Shown here one piece after another: positions 56,024 through 64,000 of a stretch of 64,000 nucleotides of DNA; position 1 is the stretch's first letter; each line of letters opens with the position of its first letter. Under the pieces are notes generated by a model, which saw nothing but the letters and a program-made list of their open reading frames with translations, had not been told where the DNA came from and made no database searches. Source of the DNA: Undaria pinnatifida (Eukaryota; Sar; Phaeophyceae; Laminariales; Alariaceae). The stretch is taken from positions 13,939,020 to 14,003,019 of the forward strand of contig JABAKD010000016.1 of assembly GCA_012845835.1 (NCBI GenBank), read 5' to 3'. The position numbers were made by a program, and so were the translations under genes.

Positions 56024-56674
56024 ATTAGACGACATCGTACACTGCTCCACGAAATCGACCAGAGCAAACACCACAATCTGCGAATATCATTCGAGGAGAC
56101 TGCTCGTGTCGCACCAACCGCTCGCGCTGAGATCGCAGCTTTGTTATACCAAGACAATGACCGGACACGATACATTTCCACGCAGCGGTCCAATTGGCGA
56201 ATGAATGTCACCAGCCACGGTTCGTGCCTATCTGGTCCGTATTATATGGATCTCTACAATTTCCCGCTTTTGATCTATTTTGGCGAGCCAGGTTGGAGCC
56301 CGGGATGGTATGGTGACAACGGGAAATCCTGCACACTCTCAACTACCGGGAACCAGTTCAGATTTTCCAACATTCATTGTCGTCAAGGACTCCTTTGCGA
56401 GCCCGCTTTCCAAATTCTGTCGAGACTACTAATAGCTCAAGAACATGCATGTGATTCCTATGCAAGGCAAGACGATTTAGTGTTTTCTTACTCTAGACAA
56501 GCAACTTCCAAAGAAACGTCTCACCACACTCAACGCTATCAACAACGCTCCCCCGTAATCTACCATCGGAAAACGCCTTCCCGTCAGTTTCCATGGGGCC
56601 CCAGCAAACCGCAAAATAAACCATTTGTATGCAATGGCTGTAGTTACGCGTATGTTTGGGAAAACCACATTTAA
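56024..56674 (+). CDS. Unknown ORF, about 216 codons
   Basis: An uninterrupted frame with ordinary composition: EETARVAPTARAEIAALLYQ and DNDRTRY, a Tyr/Trp/Gly-rich middle (FGEPGWSPGWYGDNG) and a Cys-containing end (FVCNGC). The frame is open from just after a stop at 56018; the first ATG is at 56156. No promoter, splice partner or family is recognised. A mobile-element fragment is possible. Confidence 0.3.
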   Translation: MRRHRTLLHEIDQSKHHNLRISFEETARVAPTARAEIAALLYQDNDRTRYISTQRSNWRMNVTSHGSCLSGPYYMDLYNFPLLIYFGEPGWSPGWYGDNGKSCTLSTTGNQFRFSNIHCRQGLLCEPAFQILSRLLIAQEHACDSYARQDDLVFSYSRQATSKETSHHTQRYQQRSPVIYHRKTPSRQFPWGPSKPQNKPFVCNGCSYAYVWENHI

Positions 56675-57579
56675 TGGTAACGCTGACCGGCAACCCCAAA
56701 TGGCCAGAGGTCGTTGAGAGCTTACACAAAGGTAAACAGGAACGGATCGCCAAGACTTAATTAGCCGGGTTTTCACATGAAACTAAAATCTCTTTCAGCA
56801 GACCTAAAAAACACCTCGTTAGCAAGATGCATTACATGTTACTATTAATATTGTACCTGGTACATGCTTTACGTAATTGAGGCGTGCCATGGCCGAGGTT
56901 GCGTCCGTGCATACAATGCAGTATCATATATCTGGTACTGCTGTTGCTGTTGCAGTTTAGTTGTGTTGGAAAGAGTGCCGCCCTCCTCGAATCCCTTCAC
57001 CAAACACCAACACAACACCGGACAGCAGCAGTAGTTAGACAACTCGACAGAAAACAGCTGCATCGAGTTCGCAGTACTATGACACATCATTGCTGCTGCT
57101 GTATCTTTTAAGCAGCTGTTACAACATTAATCTTTACGCCGCACGTTTTTGCTTTGTCAGCGGGTCAGCGACAGATCGGTGTACAACAGTCAGTGTATCC
57201 TTTTTTCTTTTTTCCTTGTGTGATACCTGAAAAAGTTTGTTCGGGTGATGTGGTGCTTGGAGAATTGTAATACAAGTAGCGTTTACTTTTCTTTGTTTCT
57301 TTCTTCCAATTGACTTGCGTCTGTCGTGCGTATGCTTAGTGATAGGTACTACGTACGTGCAATATAGTCTATACGTACGTGGCAGTCTTTCTCGGGTGGC
57401 AAGCGGTATTTAGTCGGTTTCTCGGGCGCGAGTAGTGAGACGTATGCACCAGTATGGACCTGACACATTGTAGGCTGACTCCCGATTTCGCTTTTTATAT
57501 GTTTCTGGTGGAGGCATGAATTGCGTCAGCTGTGATATATGCGTGTACCACCTTTGGTTTGTTTGTGTTTTTCCCTGGG

Positions 57580-57695
57580 GTATTCCTCAGCTCCAGAGTG
57601 ACTGGAGCCTGTGTCCTGTGACCACGGACTTGATTATGCTACGAGTAGTTAATGTGAGAACAACACTGAACAACAACAACAACAGCAGCAGATCT
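57580..57695 (+). repeat. AAC-tailed dispersed repeat, copy 4
   Basis: GGTATTCCTCAGCTCCAGAG, GACTGGAGCCTG, CCTGTGACCACGGACTTGAT, then TTAATGTGAGAACAACACTG and an AAC/AGC tail. Confidence 0.8.
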
Positions 57696-58359
57696 TCTTG
57701 AGGCGGCAGCAGCAGTCATCATGAATACCTCGAACCTCGTGTAGGCTATAGGTTGGTTTAAAGGGGCCATGATCGGAGCACAGACATTTTTTGTGTCTAT
57801 ACCCACCAAAGCAATCGCCTGCGGGGTGCCTAGTTCGTGGTATAGGCAATGCCGTGTTGCTGTTGCTCCTACTGCCGGTTTGCTTCTACTTCGGAGCAAG
57901 GGACCTCTCCTCTTACCCTGACCCTAGACCATGTACGGCAAAATTTTGTCATCAATACATTATTGGATACTTTTATCCTTGATGATTATATAAATCAAAT
58001 TTTGGTGAAAGTTGTCAATTTGCCCTATGCTTTATCCTATATTATTTATTTCTTGGAGGCTCAAATTTTGGGAAAAAATAGGGCGAATCCAATACGTCGC
58101 CCGCTCTCACCTTACAGCTTTGGGTGGCCTCGGCACGGCCGATGGCTTCACCCCGACCGACACCCATGACGCATTCTCTACATCAACATGGGGATCATCT
58201 CCAACGGCCTTCATCCGTCCTTCGCTTCTGTCCTTGGAGCCGGGTGCTGGATGCGCCAAAACGGTTTTCAGATTTTTAGATCAGCAAAAACTGCTTATAA
58301 ACTCCTGCTCATTTTTTGGCTACCTTCCCACTTTCCTCAGACCGGAAGGTATTTGTAGT

Positions 58360-58640
58360 TGACACGAGATCACGTCTCCCCAACTCAAGAGTTGTCGATC
58401 AAAGAAGGAAGCGTCACTGACTCTGGAAGGGACCCTGGCGTCGTGTATGTGGCCAACGAAGAGCAGCCAGGCAAGGAAAAGTCGGCGCAAATCGGAGGCA
58501 CCACCACGACACTACGTGCCGAGTATTACGTGCGTGAAAAGCACAAGAGTACAAAAAACACCAAAACGGCGTTTTTCATGCGAAGGGGTCAGGGGACGTG
58601 GAAGGAAACTGCCATTTTTTCGATTCCGCGGCGAAAATGA
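58360..58640 (+). CDS. Weak ORF, unknown
   Basis: Ninety-three codons with a plausible composition (ELSIKEGSVTDSGRDPGVVY, then a basic tail AIFSIPRRK). No family, acceptor or partner exon is recognised. It may be chance. Confidence 0.2.
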
Positions 58641-58699
58641 CAACCACGACACCGCCGCACTTTGACCAGCCGGTGACAGGGTGACTATAATAATGTCCT

Positions 58700-58830
58700 C
58701 GAGGTCACGTTCGTCCCCTGGCTGTGGTGCGTTGGTGTTCTGGTGCTATGATACGTTAGCGGGTATCATGCCGTATGACGTTGCGATCGTCAACTGGCTG
58801 TGGTGCGTTGGTGTTCAGGTGCTGCAACAT
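58700..58830 (+). repeat. Tandem duplication around GGCTGTGGTGCGTTGGTGTT
   Basis: The 20-mer and a following C.GGTGCT appear at 58720 and 58796. Confidence 0.75.
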
Positions 58831-59202
58831 TTAGCGGATTTAGCGGATATGATATCAAGCTGTGACCGTTACGCTGCTGCTCTGCGAGCGCGAGTATGAA
58901 CTGGTATTCGTCGGTTTTACATTCATCGTATTTGATGCGCCAAAACAATGGCACGACTGGTGTGGTGTCTAGGGGAGACACTGGCTAAAGTTTCGCGTTA
59001 CTTGCTTACTTTGGGGTTATATATACACGGGAGGGTCCGGGAGGAGAGCGGATGGATGCGGCGTACTCGTTGGCAGCTCGAGCTTGACGCGATGGCATTC
59101 CACATTCGAAAAGTGAAAACCAGAGCGCAACACGCACCATGCACGAGAGATCACAAAACGAAAAGCTGAACGCACGTGTACGCTCCGCCATCACCAGCAG
59201 GA

Positions 59203-59312
59203 GGATCTGTGTCCGTGCCACCAGCAGTTTTAGTGGTATCCCAAGCTGCAAACCGAGGACCTGTGTCCGTGCCACCAGCAGTTTTAGTTGTATTCCAAGC
59301 TGCGAACCGGAG
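59203..59312 (+). repeat. 57-bp tandem duplication
   Basis: CTGTGTCCGTGCCACCAGCA then GTTTTAGT and TCCAAGCTGC.AACCG, twice in a row with a few substitutions. Confidence 0.85.
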
Positions 59313-60165
59313 GGTGGGGGGGGGCTGCAGAGGCAGGAGACACTTTTATGGGGTCCGACTTCGTGTCTCCATAGATAGACACCATGCAGCATGCATCCCC
59401 GATGTCAGTCTTCTCCTCGGTGTGGGAACACAAGAAAAATGCCACACCGGTCCATATTGAGCCGGTGGTGTAGATTATGGGAGTGAGCCAACGTGATAAC
59501 AACAACAAGGCAAGTTTGCGTCACTTGTTTGGGCTGCTTCGTCCTATTGTAGACGCCAGTGACAGAGATACAGAGCACTAACAATCCATTAATTAATAAC
59601 GGTGACGGACTCGTTTCGAACGGAGGTGGCATAGGGTTGAAACATATTATCACACAGGAGCCGCCAACGGAACGAGCAACGGCAAGCTACAGAGTAAAAC
59701 AGATGCCCTTAGCGCCGATGGTCGAAGCCAACTATTCAGGCATGTTATCTCAACACTACTGCCAGGAGTGGATTTAACCCCTCGAGGACCCACATATAGA
59801 CTAACGATTCAGATATAACGACAAGAAAATGTCAAGCATGGTCATCATGCTGAGTGGTCTTGGATGGTGTGAGCGCGCCGTACAAGCAGTATCATGCAGT
59901 GCGCGCGTCGTTCAACTCGTTGCGTTTAACTTCGGGTACTCCGCATATATAATACCCCGCCTCAGCAACCCGGGTCAACTTGGTTGTGGTAAGGCCCAGA
60001 CGCGCGTGCTACGATAGACGTAATGCGTATTAAGGTCTAGACTACCTGGTACAACTTTGTGGAAGAAATGTGTTCTCAATGATCGGGCTCCTTAGTTACA
60101 TCAAAATGTTCGGAGTGTCGTTCTTATTCTGCAGTAGTCTAAAGTATTATGAACCATATTTTATA

Positions 60166-60236
60166 ACTAATTTTCAAGGACGTCAGCCGTGAGTTCGACG
60201 AATTTCAGGTCAATACTCATCTTTACAAGCTGCGTT
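60166..60236 (+). repeat. 65-bp dispersed repeat copy, near-twin of 7817-7885
   Basis: Shares the extended left flank TTTATAACTAATTTTCAAGG with the copy at 7817, then CGTCAGCCGTGAGT through CTCATCTTTACAAGCTGCG. Confidence 0.8.
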
Positions 60237-60651
60237 TGTTTTTTGCATACTAAATACCTCGGCCACGGGGTTGCTCATCACAAATGCATTTTCAGCTTAC
60301 TTACTGCCGTATTGATCAATCAATGTTATGGGGGTGAGATATAGAGCTCTTCATGATGTGTTAAGAACCTCAGACAAGGCAAATTTAAATACAAAATAAA
60401 TGCTGCTCCTCTGCCGCATGCTGTGACGCCTCCGCCGTACTCGCCACTTGCTTTCGATGGACGATTTTTCCCTCTGGAGTTTCAAAAAGGTGAAAATAAC
60501 AACGGCATAGCTGCCACGCACCAACCAGTCGATCTCCACAAAACCTCTGCTTGCTTTGAGGGTAGCGTTGCACTTGTTGCAGTCCTCCAGCATTCCGTGA
60601 CGAGCCTACTTGTTGGCTGCTCCTCCTACACACGTCAGACGTTGACGTAGC

Positions 60652-60787
60652 CTATTGGCAGGCGATGGTGGAGTACTCGGCGGGTGTGAGCTCCCCGCAT
60701 TTGTTAACCTTGCACTCTATGACCGGTCGCTGGTTCAGCGTTTCCACCTCGCCCATCTCTCTCAGCACGTCCATGCCCATTATTACC
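60652..60787 (-). CDS. Cyclophilin terminal exon
   Basis: The acceptor gatag|g restores the Arg codon of the previous exon. It encodes VIMGMDVLREMGEVETLNQR, then the Cys-containing tail, and stops at tag (60652-60654). Confidence 0.85.
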
Positions 60788-62722
60788 CTATCGTTTGGGG
60801 GGGAAACATTAGTCGACGAGGCACATTGAAAATGTCACAGTATGTTGGTTATATAGCCAACAAAGCACAAAACTCTTTCCTTGGTATATGCTGATTAGCT
60901 GGTGCTCAACGAGCAACAAAGCATACAATTGTGTTGTTGGTCTATGCAGCTTAGCTGGTGGTCAACAAGCAACAAACAAAAAAAGGTGTTCTTGGTCTAC
61001 GCCGGTTAATTGGTTGCAACGGGCACGCAGCATTGTTTTTCATGCCATGCAGATCTTTTGATGTCGTGGTCGAGCACGCGTCTTTGAACGAAAGAAATCC
61101 ACGCGAACGACACGCTCCCTCTCGTGACTCTACATGTTGCAGCTAGCCAACGCATCAAGGGTGCTCAAATAATTATGTTAAAGGCTGTGCGCGAGGTGGC
61201 AGGGATCGCGCACTATTCCCTCAATGTTATTTACAAAAGGTATTAAAAAATAGAGTAGAAGTCGACCTTGAAAAAGTGGCGTCAGCAAGTACTAGAGAAT
61301 AGACGGGGAAAAGGCGGACTCAGCAATCGCCAGGAAATTGCCCTGTTCAAAGCGATCTCAGATTTCTATATCCGAATATTTTTCACCGAGAGGGAGAACG
61401 AAAGAGAAAATTCTTACGAAATGCGTTCGTTTCTCGTGCAATTTTTTCAAGGTGTGCAGTACATTGTGTACGTCGTCTGCGCGTGTATCGCCTGTGTCAA
61501 TCACGATATGAGTTTATTCCCAGACGGGAATAAACTTATATCATGATTGACACAGGTGACACACGCCCAGACGAAAGAGTACCCAAAAAGGCGGCTGCAC
61601 GTTGGTGCTTCCGACAAGACACCCACTGTTCATTTGGATCGACACAATGACGGTTAGGACTTGTAGAGGATTGACAACGCACGTCACTGTTCGTTTGGGT
61701 CTACAAAATGACGGTTACGAGTCGTAGAAGATTGGCAAACACCCTTGGCAGGCGTTACGAAGGATACATATATATATATATATAGGGTGACAGGGTTCGT
61801 TTCGAAAACACCGGTGCTGCGATAGGGGCAGCAACTTTTTCCCAATGTATACTTCGTATGCTAATGTACATACGATATGTATTTGTGAATGCTCAGCGAC
61901 CTTAATCGAGGGGTTATCCAATACCGTTGGAATCAAGTTCGTGCGTTAGGATGTTATTTCTTGTGTGTATAGCCCGTGGGATTCACCAGGGTAAGCCTAG
62001 TAAGCCTACACGTACAACTTTTGTTAAAAGTAAGCTTTTGGGGTGGGGCATAGGTGAGGTATAGTTGGGGAATAGTTGGGGCATAGTTGGAAAATAGGTG
62101 GGGCATAGGTGGGGCATAGGTGGGGCATAGGTGGGGCATAGGTGGGGCATAGTTGGAGCATAGGTGGGGCATAGTTGGGGCATAGCCGGGTGGGGCATAG
62201 AGCTCCCCAAGTAACGAACCTCATAGTTGGGGTGAGGCAGAGAGCTTCTGAATCAAAAAGGTCAAGAGCCTCAAAATGTTTAGGTGCGCCCCTGCCGCAC
62301 TATAAGTACTATTGCACTATTACTATCACTACACTATTACTATCACTACACTATTACTGCACTATAACTACACTATTACTACACTATTACTACTATTTGT
62401 ATATAGCAGGGGACGATACGAGGTTCGATTGTACTCTACACTGTGAAAAGTTTCAAACACTCACCTGCCAAACCCGACCACCTTGAAGTTCAGCCATGGC
62501 TGGGGTGCAAGAGTTACCAAGAATTGCGAGGCATTCGTGTGCGGGCCGTCATTAGCCATCGCCAAAATTCCGGCCTCGTTGAGGTCGACAGCGAACGATT
62601 CGTCTCCGAACACTTCTCCGTAGATTGAGACGCCGCCGTCGCCCTTGCCGGTCAGTATGTCCCCCCCCTGCACCCAGGCATCTCGTACCACACGGTGGAA
62701 CGGGCTGCCTTTGTAGGTCAAC
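60652..62722 (-). CDS. Cyclophilin-type peptidyl-prolyl isomerase, PPIL6-like, 3' part
   Basis: Two exons join in phase (2 to 2) into the last 130 residues of a cyclophilin. The core has YKGSPFHRVV, WVQGGDI, GKGDGGVSIYGEVFGDESF, ILAMANDGPHTNASQF and PWLNFKVVGFG, the expected order. Against cyclophilin A the catalytic Arg (FHR), Gln (QGG), Ala-Asn (MAN), Gln-Phe (SQF) and Trp (PWL) are kept. Met before the QGG is Val, and the active-site His near the end is Val. A C-terminal extension RPVIECKVNKCGEL before the stop is unlike cyclophilin A but like PPIL6, a cilium-associated member. That subfamily call is inference. The first 45 or so residues of the domain and any N-terminal region must lie on exons above 62722, which I could not find. 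Confidence 0.85.
61491..61556. other. Long perfect-like hairpin (31-bp stem, 4-nt loop)
   Basis: CCTGTGTCAATCACGATATG continues to TTCCC, then loop AGAC, then GGGAATAAACTTATATCATG to CACAGG. The arms pair at 29 of 31 positions, and one of the two exceptions can wobble in either transcript orientation. It lies in the intron between the two cyclophilin exons. It could be a small-RNA precursor, a foldback element or a recent inverted duplication. Confidence 0.8.
62042..62215 (+). repeat. 11-12 bp minisatellite GGTGGGGCATAG
   Basis: About fifteen units with GGTGGGGCATA or GTTGGGGCATA, in the cyclophilin intron. On the gene strand it is C/T-rich (CTATGCCCCACC), so its frames read as Pro/Tyr/Met repeats. 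Confidence 0.95.
62300..62405 (+). repeat. (ACTATTACTATCAC) tandem repeats
   Basis: Overlapping CTACACTATTACTATCA units, 9 to 17 nt long. Confidence 0.85.
62465..62722 (-). CDS. Cyclophilin exon, catalytic core
   Basis: 258 nt between tgccag and gtgagt, entering in phase 2 and leaving in phase 2. It carries all recognisable active-site residues of the domain. Confidence 0.9.
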
Positions 62723-64000
62723 CTGGCAGATAAAAGTCGTAAAATCATTTTTAGCGTCCACGGCACATGAAAAGCAGAACTTAGAGCGTAGTGTCCGCGC
62801 TACCGAGCACCAGCTCACGGGACGATCGGCTGCCTTTGTAGCCCTAGGGCATAAGAAAAAACGAACTATGCTGCCCACCCAGCACCCGTTCGAGGGACGG
62901 TCGATAACCGAGTTCGACTTCTTGCATAGGCTTCCCCTTTTCGGATAGAGGTAGCACCTTTTCACTGAAACCTTCTGTTTTGTGGCGGGGAGTTCTTAAC
63001 GCCGAATCGTCGGAAGTAACTGCCATTATTGAGCTTACAGCATTTTTCGTCGTACGCCTACTTCTACAGTAATAATACCTACAGTTTTAGTAGTGCCTAG
63101 AGTATCTGTAGCTCATGAGGTTGTTCATCTCGTCGGGTAGCACTCTTGGTTTTCTTAAAAACGAGTTTTTGCCGTGGAGAGGTGTACAGTACCTGGTAGT
63201 TGGTATGGAGTGCCCTCCGTGGATGAATAGTGTATAGATTAGACATGTTTGACGTGAAACTATGTCATGGTTGAGGTGAAACCACGTGGTATCGATAATA
63301 GATGTCGCAATCACGTCAAGGCCCTCATAGATGGGCGATAATGTAGATGACGGTGATCGGACATGCAGGACGCCCCTCACCTCACTACCCTACCTCGCCC
63401 TGCTCTGTCTTATTATAAAAAATGAAAATACACTCCAGCTGTGAGATCGAAGATTTCGTCGAAACTCATCTTTGCAAGCTGTGTGTGATACTCCGATCGC
63501 GCGTATTACGAGTTGTGTGTCCTCATTAAGGATACAGGTCGGCGACTCCCCTTACAACTACAGTGTAGCTATCAGGGTCAACAGGGTGATGTTAGTCAGT
63601 CTGTGCGCGGAAACTATAAAACCCGTTTCTGAGGGGGACCAAATCTGACAGCTGTGGAGGGAAATGTATCCGTTTATCAAGTGAACCCTGTAAGTCGAAT
63701 AACCGGTCTGTCTTATTATAGCGTTCTATTTTGAGAAATAATGTATAAGCTTTGAGCCTAGCCAGTGAGCCTATGGAGAGATAATAAAGACACCAGAACC
63801 CATGAGGGTCACGCTTCGCAACACCGACCAACCACGCGTCCCCCACTCGGAGTACCGTGACATGAGTGACATTGCACATAATTTATCGGGTGAAGAGCCT
63901 CATAAAACATAGGAAACCATTTTGACAATGGTTGCTGCACCGATCGATACCCCAGCAACCCTTTCATTTTTCTTGTTTCTTGTTTCTCTTTTGTTTTCTT
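62723..64000. other. No exon recognised; intronic or upstream of cyclophilin gene
   Basis: The N-terminal cyclophilin exons should be on the - strand here or beyond the window, but I see no GRIxxELF- or NFRALC-like text. A 65-bp repeat copy lies at 63433-63492. Near 62823-62842 there is a short copy of the exon start (see findings). A 95-codon - strand frame at 63592-63879 is unassigned. Confidence 0.4.
63433..63492 (+). repeat. 65-bp dispersed repeat copy
   Basis: CCAGCTGTGAGATCGAAG ... ACTCATCTTTGCAAGCTGTG, slightly diverged. Confidence 0.65.

Noticed and set aside
61983-62224. Pro/Tyr/Met-rich repetitive frames on the - strand
   Set aside because: Translation of the GGTGGGGCATAG minisatellite in the cyclophilin intron.

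Overview
This window is nuclear DNA of an intron-rich eukaryote. The evidence is GT-AG introns of 0.2 to about 3.7 kb, exons as short as 75 nt, dense microsatellites and minisatellites, several families of short mobile-element-like repeats, and a short internal array of the telomere motif TTAGGG. Balanced base composition, long repeat-filled introns, a CRT-like transporter and two flagellum-type protein families fit a photosynthetic stramenopile. A brown alga is my best guess, but this is inference because no species marker is present. There are no rRNA, CRISPR or bacterial-type operon features. Most long open frames are repeat shadows or intron noise. I found the real genes by joining short exons with compatible splice phase. 

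Layout. (1) 818-33524, + strand: at least 25 exons of one large gene for a multi-EF-hand-like protein (about 1,631 residues visible, 5' end outside the window). Its best family guess is EFCAB6-like. The summed exon length is an exact multiple of three and ends in a natural stop. (2) 33525-39839: gene-poor space between two convergent genes, with minisatellites, long G runs and a weak orphan ORF. (3) 39840-50464, - strand: a ten-exon gene for a CRT-like (chloroquine-resistance-transporter-like, drug/metabolite transporter superfamily) membrane protein of about 517 residues. Only its start codon is unresolved. (4) 50465-60651: mostly repeats, plus the 3' part of a small zinc-finger-like coding region (53809-54142, +) interrupted by a 71-nt dispersed repeat, and some weak ORFs. 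(5) 60652-62722, - strand: the last two exons of a cyclophilin-type peptidyl-prolyl isomerase resembling PPIL6. Its N-terminal exons are not seen. 

The three genes do not form an operon and share no obvious pathway. The EF-hand and cyclophilin families both have members linked to cilia and flagella, which is only suggestive. The transporter would sit in an organelle membrane, such as plastid or vacuole. 

The most unusual structure is in the introns. At four or five places a short segment spanning a splice junction is present twice, once used and once decayed. Two TIR-bounded elements have odd cargo: one holds a telomeric TTAGGG array, the other has arms made of (GGGTC)n. One repeat family has four copies, each ending in a run of AAC. 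The transporter introns carry minisatellites that are pyrimidine-rich on the transcribed strand.
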